Positions 37,191 to 47,069 are shown, counted from the first letter of the stretch. The stretch is 64,000 nt of DNA from Bacteroidetes bacterium HGW-Bacteroidetes-4 (GCA_002840905.1 PHDD01000010.1:1-64000); one strand, 5' to 3'. The notes: generated by a model from the letters alone, not told the origin. Program-made: numbers and translations.

Positions 37191-37275
37191 AACCCGCAGG
37201 GTTAAATTTAAATAGCTGTAGGTGTAACCTACGGAGTTGTTCGGTAAAGGTAACGGGAACCCATGGAATGGGTTC
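37191..37275. repeat. Element of three triloop hairpins
   Basis: Three perfect short hairpins with three-base loops follow one another: AACCC-GCA-GGGTT (37191-37203), GTAGGT-GTA-ACCTAC (37218-37232) and GAACCCAT-GGA-ATGGGTTC (37257-37275). They lie in the 391-bp space between fbp and the antiporter gene, which has no coding frame of note. Such regular spacing and loop size suggest a defined repeat element or structured RNA and not chance. Confidence 0.55.
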
Positions 37276-37372
37276 AATAATCCGTTTAGGCAAAATTGCA
37301 TGCTGTCCTGCGGAGGCCAAACCTTTTACCACACTTTATTTTTATCTGTTTGCGAACAATTCGCCATCAACA

Positions 37373-37403
37373 TTCGATTGCCCAAATATTTCCTGTATTT
37401 TTG
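37373..37403 (+). promoter_or_regulatory. Promoter for the cation/proton antiporter
   Basis: TATTTTTG at 37396-37403 fits TAnnTTTG. TTCG at 37373-37376 lies 19 nt upstream and is one base off the TTTG -33 box. The start codon is 55 nt downstream. Confidence 0.5.
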
Positions 37404-37458
37404 TGTACCCTGACCGGAGTTTCCGGAATGGTTTTTCAATTAATCCGCTAAACATAAC

Positions 37459-38934
37459 ATGAGTTTAACCATTGAAAATATTTTATTTGTAGGATCAATT
37501 TTACTGTTTCTGAGCATTATTGCCGGAAAAACCTCGTACCGTTTTGGGGTTCCCACATTGATTCTATTTCTTAGTGTAGGTATGCTGGCCGGCTCCGAAG
37601 GTATCGGTGGCATTCACTTCGACGACCCGTCGATTGCACAATTTATCGGTATTGTTTCGCTTAATTTTATCCTGTTTTCCGGTGGACTCGACACCAACTG
37701 GACTTCGGTTAAACCGGTACTCTGGCATGGAATTTCGCTATCCACCCTTGGCGTATTGTTTACAGCCGGAGGTCTGGGAATTTTTGTGTGGATTGTTACC
37801 GATTTTACCATCTATGAGAGCCTGCTGCTGGGCTCCATCATCTCTTCGACCGATGCGGCGGCAGTATTTTCCATTCTGCGCTCAAAAAGTCTGGCACTAA
37901 AGTCGCCTTTGCGACCGGCACTTGAGTTGGAGAGCGGAAGTAACGACCCCATGGCATACGTACTCACCATTGCTTTTCTGGGACTGGTACTTAATCCCGA
38001 CGCCAGCGCCTGGTCGCTGGTTCCCTTGTTCTTTCAACAGATGCTTTTGGGTGGTTTGCTGGGCTTTTTGTTTGGCAAACTTAGCAAGCTGGTTATTAAT
38101 CGCATCCGCCTCGATTTTGAAGCACTCTATCCCGTATTGGTTATTGCCTTAATGTTTATTACCTTCTCGGCAACCGATTTTGTCGGGGGAAATGGCTTTT
38201 TAGCCGTTTATATCTGTGCCGTATATCTGGGCAATCAGGATTTAATTCATAAAAAAACCATACTCCGCATGTACGATGGAATGGCCTGGCTCATGCAGAT
38301 TGTACTGTTCCTTACCCTGGGACTCCTGGTTAATCCCTCGCAGGTTTTTCCGGTAATGGGCATTGGTCTCTTGATTTCAGTTTTTCTGATTGTAATAGCT
38401 CGTCCGCTGGGAGTGTTTTTGAGTTTACTGCCTTTTAGGATGAAGCTGCGAAAGCGGGTGTTTATTTCGTGGGTAGGTTTACGCGGAGCTGTTCCCATTG
38501 TGTTTGCCACATATCCCCTATTGGCCGGCATCGATAAAGCACCCATGATTTTCAATATTGTATTTTTTGTAGCGGTAAGCTCAGTGCTAATCCAGGGTAC
38601 CACGCTTTCGGTGGTTGCCCGATGGTTACACGTTGCTTTACCCAACAAGGTTAAAATGCGTACTCCGCTTGAATCGTTTATGTCGGAAAGCCCAAAAGAA
38701 GCCATGCGCGAGATAACCATTGCAACCGATTGTGATGCCGTGGGTCGGAAAATTGTTGACCTGGCCTTTCCCAAATCGGCCATTATAGCCATGATTAAAC
38801 GGGGTGACCAGTATATTACTCCCAATGGTTCTACCAGCATTGAATCGGGCGATGTGCTTATTGTTTTGTCCGATTCACAGGAGGGTGTAAATAAAGTTAA
38901 TGAAATATTTACAACATCCATCGATTCCGATTAA
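37459..38934 (+). CDS. Potassium/proton antiporter (CPA1, NhaP2/CvrA-like) with C-terminal TrkA_C domain
   Basis: About 12-13 hydrophobic segments fill residues 1-395, with the CPA motifs SSTDAAAVFSILR and ELESGSNDPMAYVL (acidic pair in the transport core), and VGLRGAVPIVFATYPLL. The last ~85 residues form a TrkA_C-like regulatory domain (EITIATDCDAVGRKIVDLAF to SGDVLIVLSD), which in this family senses nucleotides or ions. It exchanges K+ or Na+ for protons across the inner membrane; which ion is used is not shown. Its 3' end contains a promoter-like sequence for the next gene. Confidence 0.93.
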   Translation: MSLTIENILFVGSILLFLSIIAGKTSYRFGVPTLILFLSVGMLAGSEGIGGIHFDDPSIAQFIGIVSLNFILFSGGLDTNWTSVKPVLWHGISLSTLGVLFTAGGLGIFVWIVTDFTIYESLLLGSIISSTDAAAVFSILRSKSLALKSPLRPALELESGSNDPMAYVLTIAFLGLVLNPDASAWSLVPLFFQQMLLGGLLGFLFGKLSKLVINRIRLDFEALYPVLVIALMFITFSATDFVGGNGFLAVYICAVYLGNQDLIHKKTILRMYDGMAWLMQIVLFLTLGLLVNPSQVFPVMGIGLLISVFLIVIARPLGVFLSLLPFRMKLRKRVFISWVGLRGAVPIVFATYPLLAGIDKAPMIFNIVFFVAVSSVLIQGTTLSVVARWLHVALPNKVKMRTPLESFMSESPKEAMREITIATDCDAVGRKIVDLAFPKSAIIAMIKRGDQYITPNGSTSIESGDVLIVLSDSQEGVNKVNEIFTTSIDSD

Positions 38935-38939
38935 CTTTG
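38908..38939 (+). promoter_or_regulatory. Promoter inside the antiporter 3' end, next to a start codon
   Basis: TAACTTTG at 38932-38939 is a perfect -7 match, with TTTA 20 nt upstream. The ATG of the next gene starts six bases later, so a transcript from here would be leaderless or nearly so. Confidence 0.45.
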
Positions 38940-38944
38940 TCGCC

Positions 38945-39325
38945 ATGAAACAAGCTGGCTTTTTTACCGGTTTCCCTGGAATTTTATTATTCGTCTACTT
39001 TTTGGTAGGCGGGTTAAATCCTCACGACCAGGCTTATTCAATGCATTACGGCGAGCAGGAAGCCGCCTGGGAATATCCAAACTATTTAAGTGCCGATGCC
39101 CTTCCATTATTCTTCTTTAATCCCGAAGCAGGCAATTTTGCGGTAAGTTTGAACAATCCTGAAACCCCAACATTCAAAGATTCATTTAAGGAATTGAAAG
39201 CCAGGGTTAAAACCATCAATTACCTGTTGGTTCAGCATAATTCCCGCTACGTAAGGAGTGCCCGCATACGCGTGCTTAAATTCCAGACCACCGACCGTAT
39301 TTTTCCTTTTCATTTTTTCTGGTAA
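38945..39325 (+). CDS. Hypothetical protein with N-terminal membrane helix
   Basis: From the ATG at 38945 (MKQAGFFTGFPG) the product has 126 residues: one hydrophobic segment (GILLFVYFLVGG, about 10-21) that could be a signal peptide, then a soluble part without recognisable motif, ending FPFHFFW. An in-frame ATG at 38900 lies inside the antiporter gene and is less likely. No homologue family comes to mind. Confidence 0.55.
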   Translation: MKQAGFFTGFPGILLFVYFLVGGLNPHDQAYSMHYGEQEAAWEYPNYLSADALPLFFFNPEAGNFAVSLNNPETPTFKDSFKELKARVKTINYLLVQHNSRYVRSARIRVLKFQTTDRIFPFHFFW

Positions 39326-39572
39326 CCATTTAACTTGTTTGGCAAATAGTGCTGGTTGGCTATAATAGCCAACAAACCTGGCACAGACTTTTGCCGCAAA
39401 AAGGTGCCAAAACCAAAAACTCGTTTTTGAAGATGCTTTTGTTTTGTTTTTTGCATTGTAACTAATTATGCATTGAACACAAAATATAGGGCTGTATTTG
39501 CTGAAACAGGTTTTTTCCGGTACCCGAAACTTTAAAAGACAATAATTTCAAAATATTTAAAAAAACATAAAA

Positions 39573-40058
39573 ATGGATACAAGTGTCATTGTTATAGGTA
39601 GTATTTTAGTAGCGCTTACTGTATTACCCATGGTACTTATAAGTCGCAGCCGCAAACAAAAAGCCCGGCTTTATTATCAAAAACTAACAACTGCGGCCCT
39701 GGCACAAAACAGGGAAGTAAGTCTTTACGAGGCAAGCGGTCGTATCATTATGGGAATGGATCAAAAAGCCAAAGCACTTTTTTACCTTAAACCCGAACAG
39801 GAAGCTGCTGAAATTCAGCACATCGATTTAAACACGATAACTGACTGTAAAGTGTTCAGAGTAACCCGGACCGTGGGTGAAAACGGAAGCCAACAGTCGT
39901 ACCTGGGGCAGCTTGGCTTGCGCTTTATTCCCCGCAAAAAAGCTGAACAGGAAAGCCGATGGGTATTGTACGATTCGGACGAGGACATGCAATTGAGTGG
40001 TGAACTTCAGTTTGCCGAAAAATGGGCCGGCCTGATAATGAACGAAATAAAGTCATAG
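39573..40058 (+). CDS. Hypothetical single-pass membrane protein
   Basis: A 161-residue protein with an N-terminal membrane helix (SVIVIGSILVALTVLPMVLI) followed by a basic stretch (SRSRKQKARLYYQK), so the rest faces the cytoplasm. The soluble domain has alternating strands (ISLYEASGRI-like, ITDCKVFRVTRT, LGLRFIPRK, RWVLYDSDED) that suggest a PH-like fold, but this is a guess. A terminator follows, and the 247 bp upstream contain no other gene. Confidence 0.65.
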   Translation: MDTSVIVIGSILVALTVLPMVLISRSRKQKARLYYQKLTTAALAQNREVSLYEASGRIIMGMDQKAKALFYLKPEQEAAEIQHIDLNTITDCKVFRVTRTVGENGSQQSYLGQLGLRFIPRKKAEQESRWVLYDSDEDMQLSGELQFAEKWAGLIMNEIKS

Positions 40059-40087
40059 GTTTAGGCTGCTGTTATGCACAACAAAAC

Positions 40088-40122
40088 CGGAAACCGGAAT
40101 TAGCTCCGGTTTCTGGGTTTTT
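40088..40122 (+). terminator. Intrinsic terminator after the 39573 gene
   Basis: GAAACCGGA and TCCGGTTTC form a nine-pair stem with a six-base loop, followed by TGGGTTTTT. Confidence 0.65.
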
Positions 40123-40419
40123 AAAACACTTTGAATAATTGAAAATAAATATGACTCCTTTAACCAATTTTCAGCCTAAATAAAGCAATCTTCAAAATTA
40201 GCTTTAAAAAATTACTTCAAAATTCAAATAACAAATCTGCAAGCTACCAAAGTCTGGTAACATGCCTTATAATAATTATTTATCAATTATTTACAACCAT
40301 AAATATTTTAAAAATAAGGTGGAATGAAACTTTCATAATACATTTTCATCTGTATTTGTGTTTTGCTTATGATGCTCGTTTCAAAATAATCAGTGAATCA
40401 TTTAGTTTTTGATTTTTCG

Positions 40420-41841
40420 CTACTCTGGTCTTAAACCTTTTTCCAACGGTAGTTCAATCCGTACCAAAGTTCCCTTTCCCAATTCCGATTCAAAAGAAAG
40501 CGTTCCCTGATGTTCTTCAATAATCCGGTAACTTATAGCCAATCCCAAACCAGTGCCTTTACCGGGCTCTTTGGTTGTAAAAAAAGGTTCGGTAATTCTT
40601 CCTAAGTTTTCAGAACTAATACCTTTTCCGGTATCTGAAATTTCGATACAAATTTTTTCCCCTGCATCCAATACCCGGGTTTTGATTGTTATCTGGCCTT
40701 CCGATTCCATGGCCTGAATAGCATTCGTAAGTATATTTATAAAAGCATGACCCAAATTGGCCATATTCCCTGTTGTCAGGCAGTCCTGCTGCACGTATTC
40801 TTTACGGATGTTTATGCCATCGCTAAGTTTGTTGCTCAACATTAGCAGGCAATTATCGAGTATGGAATGTACCGAACAAAGTTCATTCAAACCATGATGT
40901 TTCTGGTTGAACTGATTCAAGCTGTTAACAATAGCTGTGATTCGTTCCACACCGTTTAAAATACTGTCGAGTAAAACCGAAACCTCCTGATAGTAGTTAG
41001 CAGGGTATGTTTTAAAATGCTTTTCCAATCCCAAATAGGATCCCATTATAAAATTTAAGGGATTTTTAATTTCGTGGGTTACTCCGGAAGTTAATGTGCC
41101 TAAATAAGCCATTTTTTCAGCTTGAAATAATTGAGACTGGGTATCTTTCAAATGTTGCAGTGTGGCTTTTAATTCATTGTTTTGACTGAGAATGATTTCG
41201 TTTTTGTCGAACAATTCACTATTTGCTGTTTTCAACTCCTCGATGGCCGCGTTTAAATCGTGGGTTTTTTCCTGAACCAGTTTTTCAAGATTTTCCTTGT
41301 GGTTTTTAAGATCCTCGTGAAGCCTTGTATTTTGAATTGCCACTGAAAACTGATTGGCAATGGTTTGCCCCAGGGCTATTTCATGTTCACTATACGTTCT
41401 CGATTTATTACAAGTCCCCAGAATAAGTATACCCAAAACCTCTTCTTCTTGAATAAACGGAAAATACAAAATGCTTTTTAAATTGCGCATGGCTACTATA
41501 CTTTGTTCGGCCTGCGTTAAAGCCGTTTTAACCGTATCTGCAATTAAAACAGGTTTCGCTTCATTTATGGCTCTTTGAATGTGTGGGTGGTCGGCTAAAA
41601 AGGCCCGGCGTAATGCTACCGGCATATCAGGAGGTAACGCCGGAGTAGTTGCCCCCAAAAGCAATTCATTTTGCTCTTCGAGAACATAAATGGCCGCAGT
41701 CTCAATCTCGAGCAATTCAGACATTCCATCGCTTATTATTTGCAGTACCTTTTCAAATTCCAGCGTGCTGATAATATCCTGACTGATACGTATAAGAATA
41801 TTCAACTCCCGAAAACTTTGAGGATAAATAGATGACTCCAT
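40420..41841 (-). CDS. GAF-domain sensor histidine kinase
   Basis: A soluble 473-residue kinase. An N-terminal GAF domain (about 20-170) is followed by a long coiled coil (about 175-245), a HisKA-like dimerisation helix with the histidine in [17 protein letters not shown], and HATPase_c ([42 protein letters not shown]). The HEIKNPL form and the FFTTK motif place it in the NtrB/AtoS-like group. It has no receiver, so it needs a separate response regulator, and none is nearby. The 360 bp downstream (40123-40419) hold no gene. Confidence 0.92.
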   Translation of the reverse strand: MESSIYPQSFRELNILIRISQDIISTLEFEKVLQIISDGMSELLEIETAAIYVLEEQNELLLGATTPALPPDMPVALRRAFLADHPHIQRAINEAKPVLIADTVKTALTQAEQSIVAMRNLKSILYFPFIQEEEVLGILILGTCNKSRTYSEHEIALGQTIANQFSVAIQNTRLHEDLKNHKENLEKLVQEKTHDLNAAIEELKTANSELFDKNEIILSQNNELKATLQHLKDTQSQLFQAEKMAYLGTLTSGVTHEIKNPLNFIMGSYLGLEKHFKTYPANYYQEVSVLLDSILNGVERITAIVNSLNQFNQKHHGLNELCSVHSILDNCLLMLSNKLSDGINIRKEYVQQDCLTTGNMANLGHAFINILTNAIQAMESEGQITIKTRVLDAGEKICIEISDTGKGISSENLGRITEPFFTTKEPGKGTGLGLAISYRIIEEHQGTLSFESELGKGTLVRIELPLEKGLRPE

Positions 41842-41960
41842 GTTGGTTTAGGTTACTTTCAACCAAGTTACGCCATTTTATGCAGAAAAAGCAATTTCTT
41901 AGACATAAAAAATAAATACTGATTTCGAAGCCTTTAATTTGCTGCTATTACCTGCTTATT

Positions 41961-42134
41961 TCAAATTGTTTTTTCGAGGAGAAAAACCCGGGAATCGCCC
42001 GTTTCATTCATAATAAATCCATATTCCCGGCGAATGAATTCAAAAGTTGCTGTATTATAAAAACTTACATGAATTACATCATTAATGTAATACCAATTTT
42101 TGAAATCTTTAACCAACAACCAGGGTTCGGTCAT
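41961..42134 (-). CDS. Possible small protein
   Basis: From the ATG at 42134 it reads 57 residues (MTEPWLLVKDFKNWYYINDV at the start). The amino-acid mix is protein-like, with alternating hydrophobic and charged residues. A longer frame begins at 42209. No family or RBS is visible, and no gene flanks it closely. Chance cannot be excluded. Confidence 0.35.
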   Translation of the reverse strand: MTEPWLLVKDFKNWYYINDVIHVSFYNTATFEFIRREYGFIMNETGDSRVFLLEKTI

Positions 42135-42504
42135 AACAATTAAAAAACACCGGTTTTTACAAAATCCCAATTCGTTCTGTCTTTGCTTTAGGATAATAAA
42201 AATGTTCAAAACATGAGGTGGAAAAAATAAAATCGCTGTTACTTTGTGGCAGATTGGAAAAAAAGGTTCGTAATTATCGTAGCTAAATCCTTTCCTTTCT
42301 GTTAAGATACTCAGGGTTGGGTAAGGTACGCAACCGTAATCGAGCCCTCTATTGTTTTGGCGAAAACATAGTCAAAACCCGTTCCACAGCCCGATTTATA
42401 AACCCATGCATTAATGCTATTTAGCATTTTTAGTTATTTTTTCTGTTCTTCAAACAACATTAATGGCTCAACACTGTTTGCCTGACAGCAAAACAAAAGT
42501 ATTT

Positions 42505-43425
42505 ATGTTCACTAAAATTCTCCAAACCCTATTTAACCGGAATCTGATATTAATAGGTGCAATTATAGTAGGCTTGTTTTTCAGCGGCTTTGCCAACACC
42601 TTAAAAGATTATAATTTTTACATTCTTGCTGTGGTCATGACTTTATCGACCACCAGTATTTCGATGAAAGGAATGTTACCCATTTCCAAATCGATAAAAA
42701 ACATGGGCGCGGCCATTTTTCTGGGCTATTTTGTGTTCAGCAGTTTATTAATTGTGCTGTCGTGGTTTTTACTCGATAACAAATACCTTTTTTACGGCAT
42801 GGTAATTATTGCTGCATCGCCGCCCGGAGTGGCTGTAATTCCTTTTACGCACATACTTAAAGGCGATATGAATTATACCATGGTGGGAACACTTGGAACC
42901 TATCTGGCCAGCATAGTGCTGGCTCCGTTTATCATTACCCTGTTTTCTGATTCTGAGGGATTGGATTCTATGCAGCTTCTTATTATTATGGTTAAGGTAA
43001 TACTCATTCCATTTCTTATCAGCAGGTTGTTTTTATTCAAACCCATTTATGCGGTTGTCGAAAAAACAAGGGGTCACGTAGTTGATTTTGGATTTGCCCT
43101 GATTATTTACACCGCAGTTGGACTAAACCGTGATGTTTTTTTTGGAAATTTCGAGGTGCTGGCATTAATTTCCTTTATTCTTATACTGATGATGTTTGGA
43201 CTGGGAACCATTTATGAATGGGTAGCCCGCCGATTGAAGATTGCAACACCAAAATCGGTAAGCCAAAAACTTTTGTTAACCATAAAAAGTTCGGGGTTTA
43301 CCGCATCGGCTTCCATGTCAATTTTCGGACGCGAAGCGGCAATTCCTTCAGCCGTTCTGGCGGTTTTGGTTTTGGTTTATTTGCTTTATCTTAGCATCCG
43401 AAACGATTTAAAACAACAGCTTTGA
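42505..43425 (+). CDS. Bile acid:sodium symporter (SBF) family transporter
   Basis: The protein has nine to ten hydrophobic segments over about 306 residues. The core motif ASPPGVAVIPFTHILKGDM in the middle and SSGFTASASMSIFGREAA near the end match the two crossing helices of the SBF/ASBT fold, where sodium binds. Family members carry organic anions such as bile acids, pantoate or 2-keto acids; the substrate here is not known. The chosen ATG gives MFTKILQTLF; a start at 42463 adds 14 polar residues. The next gene overlaps its stop by 4 bases, so they are co-transcribed. Confidence 0.82.
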   Translation: MFTKILQTLFNRNLILIGAIIVGLFFSGFANTLKDYNFYILAVVMTLSTTSISMKGMLPISKSIKNMGAAIFLGYFVFSSLLIVLSWFLLDNKYLFYGMVIIAASPPGVAVIPFTHILKGDMNYTMVGTLGTYLASIVLAPFIITLFSDSEGLDSMQLLIIMVKVILIPFLISRLFLFKPIYAVVEKTRGHVVDFGFALIIYTAVGLNRDVFFGNFEVLALISFILILMMFGLGTIYEWVARRLKIATPKSVSQKLLLTIKSSGFTASASMSIFGREAAIPSAVLAVLVLVYLLYLSIRNDLKQQL

Positions 43426-44183
43426 AAATCACATTTTTAGGTACCGGTGCTTCGCATGGAATACCTGTAATAGGTTGCCATTGCGACATTTGTGAATCGG
43501 AAAACTCAAAAGACAAACGCCTGCGCAGCAGTTTGCTGGTCGAAAATGGTTCGCAGATATTTGTTATTGATGCCGGACCCGATTTCAGACAGCAAATGTT
43601 GCGCGAACAGGTTACACGCATCGATGCCGTTTTAATAACACATGAACACAAAGATCATACTGCCGGCTTAGACGATCTTAGAGCCTACAATTATTTAATG
43701 AATAAAGCCATGCGCATTTATGGCGAGGATAGGGTACTCAATTCCATAAAACAGGAATACGCCTACGTTTTTAGTGATGACAAATACCCCGGAAGTCCCG
43801 ATATGGAATTGCACCCGATAACGAACAAAGCATTTTCAATTGACGGACAGAAAATAATTCCCATCCAGATTTATCATAACCGGCTCCCGGTTTTTGGTTA
43901 CAGAATAAATAACATGGCCTACGTTACCGATGGCAAAACCATTCCGGAAACGGAAATTGAAAAACTACGGAATCTGGATATTCTGGTACTCAGTGCGCTG
44001 CGGGTAAAATCGCATGTATCGCATATGGGTTTAGACGAAGTGCTTGAATTGATAGAAAAGCTAAAGCCCAAACAAACCTATCTGACTCACATCAGCCACA
44101 AGCAATACAACTACCTCGATTTGGAAAAAATTTTACCGGCCAATGTACATCCGGCTTACGATGGATTGGTTATTCCGATTTGA
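43422..44183 (+). CDS. MBL-fold metallohydrolase (PhnP-like)
   Basis: A 253-residue beta-lactamase-fold hydrolase: KITFLGTGASHGIPVIGC at the start, a CxxC pair (CHCDICE) that may bind zinc, the metal motif ITHEHKDHTAGLDDLR and later AYVTDGKTI and HISHKQYN. These are signs of the PhnP subgroup, which cleaves cyclic phosphodiesters. No phosphonate gene is nearby. Translation probably starts at TTG in a TTGA overlap with the upstream stop codon. Its 3' end overlaps the convergent tilS gene by 14 bases. Confidence 0.9.
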   Translation: MKITFLGTGASHGIPVIGCHCDICESENSKDKRLRSSLLVENGSQIFVIDAGPDFRQQMLREQVTRIDAVLITHEHKDHTAGLDDLRAYNYLMNKAMRIYGEDRVLNSIKQEYAYVFSDDKYPGSPDMELHPITNKAFSIDGQKIIPIQIYHNRLPVFGYRINNMAYVTDGKTIPETEIEKLRNLDILVLSALRVKSHVSHMGLDEVLELIEKLKPKQTYLTHISHKQYNYLDLEKILPANVHPAYDGLVIPI

Positions 44184-45486
44184 GAACAATAACCTCGCGT
44201 GTTTTGCCGGTAACCTTAAACCGATCGTCGATTCTATGGCCCACCAACCAGGCAATCTGCTGTTTGCTTTCCATAATCCAGATTTTATCTTTGGTAAAAC
44301 GATCAATTTTTTGGTCGGTAAAAAAATCACTCAGTTTTTTCTGTTGTTTCATACCTAAAGGATAAAAACGATCGCCCCTGTTCCAATGCCTGAAAGTTAA
44401 GGGAAAGGAAAGTATAGAGGCGTCGAAACAACCCACCTGAGAATTTTTATCCATTACAAATTCGTTAGCTGGCAAAGCGCTGGCCTGAAGGGAGAAAGGC
44501 AAACCGCCCATATTATTTATATTATCAATGACAAATACTTCATTGTTAGTATCAACAGGCTCCACAATAAGTTGCGTTCTGTCGATTAGTAGTTGATGGG
44601 TTTCAGAAAAAAAGGTGCGTCCGGGTTCTGAATCAAGAGCTTTGAAAGTTTTGGAGACGGAATCGTAGCTAAATCCCATGGGCGAAAGCAACTCAAATAA
44701 AACAGTTGCTTTATAAGGAAGCTCCGAAAGCTTTAGCGCATCAATCAACAGGCGATTACCCGAATGCGAAATCAACTGTTCTTTTAGCTGTTCTACCTGA
44801 TTGTCATAAATGGAAGCTACATCCTGAAAATTAAGCAGGTTTTGAACCATTACCTGTTCAAAGGCCGGATTAATTGTTTTGAATGCCGGAATTATCTGAT
44901 GACGGATAATATTGCGCATGTATTGCAGAGAATCGTTCGAAGAATCGTGCCGGTAACTTAGGTTTTCCTGATTCAACAAAGCTTCAATTTCGTCTCTGTT
45001 CAAACACAAAAGCGGACGAACTACGTTCTGGTTTTTTGCAGAAATTCCGGTAATTCCTTTAATTCCGGTACCTCTGGAAAGATTTAACAGCAGGGTTTCA
45101 ATGGAATCGTTCAGGTGATGCCCTACAGCTATTTTGGTGTAAGCGTTTTGCTTGCATAATTCATAAAACCAATGGTAGCGCAGGTCGCGTGCAGCCATTT
45201 CAATAGAAATTCCCTGCTCTTTTGCATAAGTTCTTGTATCAAAAACGGTAAAATGTGCTTCCACCTGCCAATCGTGAACCAGCTTTCGGACAAAAGCTTC
45301 GTCCTCGACACTTTCGGTACCACGCAGCTTAAAATTACAATGAGCTGCATAAACCTTATAACCCAGTTTTTTTAATATAAAGAGCAAAGCCACCGAATCG
45401 GCTCCTCCACTAAGAGCTACAAGAATTTTATCGTTAAAACCAAATAAGTCCTGTTTACTGATATATTGCTTTACTCTTGTTAACAT
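44170..45486 (-). CDS. tilS: tRNA(Ile)-lysidine synthase
   Basis: It converts the wobble cytidine of tRNA-Ile(CAU) to lysidine with ATP, so the tRNA reads AUA; it is essential in most bacteria. The ATP pyrophosphatase loop LVALSGGADSVALLFIL is near the N-terminus, with AAHCNFKLRG, and VGHHLNDSIETLLLNLSRGTG further on; the C-terminal substrate-binding domain is present (FRHWNRGDRFYPLGM). The start MLTRVKQYISK was chosen because the frame upstream to 45552 adds 22 residues not found in the family. Confidence 0.95.
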   Translation of the reverse strand: MLTRVKQYISKQDLFGFNDKILVALSGGADSVALLFILKKLGYKVYAAHCNFKLRGTESVEDEAFVRKLVHDWQVEAHFTVFDTRTYAKEQGISIEMAARDLRYHWFYELCKQNAYTKIAVGHHLNDSIETLLLNLSRGTGIKGITGISAKNQNVVRPLLCLNRDEIEALLNQENLSYRHDSSNDSLQYMRNIIRHQIIPAFKTINPAFEQVMVQNLLNFQDVASIYDNQVEQLKEQLISHSGNRLLIDALKLSELPYKATVLFELLSPMGFSYDSVSKTFKALDSEPGRTFFSETHQLLIDRTQLIVEPVDTNNEVFVIDNINNMGGLPFSLQASALPANEFVMDKNSQVGCFDASILSFPLTFRHWNRGDRFYPLGMKQQKKLSDFFTDQKIDRFTKDKIWIMESKQQIAWLVGHRIDDRFKVTGKTREVIVLKSE

Positions 45487-45665
45487 GGCACTAAAATACA
45501 TTATTTTATGTGAAAAATAATTGGTAACCGCTTTTAGATTTTCGAAGTACAAGTGAAGGTAACCCCAAAAAAAATCCCGAATAATTCTCGGGACTTTTAG
45601 TTATATGCTTTTCAATATTTTAAACTGAATTAATGCATGTTCATTAAAAAAAAGCGTTTTGTTAA

Positions 45666-47069
45666 TTACTCCACCACAAATCGCTGATTCACAGAAACCC
45701 CTGCTCCAACCAATTGCAGCATATAGTTTCCACTTTTTAATTCACTCAATTCAACAGGCCATACACTGCCAGTGGCCGTTTGAGTTTCATATACCACAGC
45801 TCCCAGCATATTATAAATAGTAAGGGCAAGCTGTGCATCGGTACTTACAGGAACATCAACCTGAAAACTTCCTTTGTTTGGATTTGGAAATAAATTAACC
45901 TGTTGAACCAATTCATTGGGCAAACAGTTGCCATTGTTTTCACAATCTTTGGCCGATAAGGCCTGTCCCTGCCATATAACTTCAGTAGTCGAAAAATAAT
46001 GATTATCAGCGGTCCATGTTGTTAAACGGGCATCGTTTTGGTCAATTAATAGTCCGGCAAACTGGTGCATTCGGGCATTGTTATTAAAATCGCCTGACAC
46101 CAAACGGGTTTTTGCATTTAAAGCTTCATTGGAGCCATACCACCAGGTTTCAGGTGCTGCAAAACCTTTTTTATCGCGCTGGAAAACCATTACTGAAGAA
46201 CTGCTTTCATCGTACGCAAAAAGTGCAGCTACATTATCTGTATAACCATTGCCATCAAAATCGCCACTAACAATATTCCCTTTAGCTTTACCTGCAGCAA
46301 AACCAGCCTGGGCAAACCAGGTATAGGGCCAGTTAAATTTGTTTCCCTGGGTAGTCCAAACAAATGCTTTACAAAAATCATCGGAATAATCGTAAAGAGC
46401 GGTAATATCATCCACAAAACCATCCTGATCAAAATCTCCGGCTACAACTGTTCCCTGAATACGTGTAGCATTAAAGTCGTTGCCAACCCACCAGGTTCCC
46501 GGCCAGTTAAATTTTGAACCATCGGAATGCCAAACATAGAGTTTGGTTCTTTTTTGTTCGTAATCGTAAAAGGCGGCAATATCATCAACATAACCATCGC
46601 GATCAAAATCGCCTACAACCACAGTTTGATTTACCTGGTTGGCATCAAAATCGGCACCATACCACCAGCGCTGGGGAGTAAAAACATTATCATTATTTAT
46701 CCACACGGTAATACTGGTTTGGTTGTGACCTACTTCGTATATTGCTGCAATATCGTCACGGTAACCATCGTTATCAAAATCGCCCGACACAATTTTACCG
46801 TTGAGCGATTTGGCTGATAAAAAATCGAAGGGTAACTGACAATTGGCTTCCCGCTCGTCGACCCAGGCATTTTGATTCATCCAAAGGTTCAAAACAGGCA
46901 ATTCGCCTGAAGTATTGAAAGCAGCAATATCATCGAGCAAGCCATCATAATCAAAATCGCCAGCAACCATATTTCCACTTACACCAAAATAATTAGTCTG
47001 TGCTAAACTATTTAATGTAAATACACCAAATAGTAAAAAAAGTAAGATTTTTTGGCTTGTCTTTTTCAT
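45666..47069 (-). CDS. T9SS-secreted protein with FG-GAP-like repeats
   Basis: After a signal peptide (ILLFLLFGVFTLNSLAQ) come six repeats that start GDFDxDGxxDDIAAxY, for example GDFDNDGYRDDIAAIY, each with an Asp-rich loop of the calcium-binding FG-GAP/VCBS type; the sixth is degenerate. Five of them hold the D-x-D-x-D-G spacing. The C-terminal ~80 residues (LFPNPNKGSFQVDV, IYNMLGAVVY, LKSGNYMLQL) are a type A T9SS sorting domain, so the protein is exported and anchored or released at the cell surface. The start chosen is the second ATG (MKKTSQKIL); the upstream frame to 47180 has no signal features. No function beyond a beta-propeller-like secreted protein can be claimed. Confidence 0.9.
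   Translation of the reverse strand: MKKTSQKILLFLLFGVFTLNSLAQTNYFGVSGNMVAGDFDYDGLLDDIAAFNTSGELPVLNLWMNQNAWVDEREANCQLPFDFLSAKSLNGKIVSGDFDNDGYRDDIAAIYEVGHNQTSITVWINNDNVFTPQRWWYGADFDANQVNQTVVVGDFDRDGYVDDIAAFYDYEQKRTKLYVWHSDGSKFNWPGTWWVGNDFNATRIQGTVVAGDFDQDGFVDDITALYDYSDDFCKAFVWTTQGNKFNWPYTWFAQAGFAAGKAKGNIVSGDFDGNGYTDNVAALFAYDESSSSVMVFQRDKKGFAAPETWWYGSNEALNAKTRLVSGDFNNNARMHQFAGLLIDQNDARLTTWTADNHYFSTTEVIWQGQALSAKDCENNGNCLPNELVQQVNLFPNPNKGSFQVDVPVSTDAQLALTIYNMLGAVVYETQTATGSVWPVELSELKSGNYMLQLVGAGVSVNQRFVVE

Noticed and set aside
38247-38921. 224-codon frame on the minus strand
   Set aside because: Shadow of the antiporter gene, composition unlike a protein.
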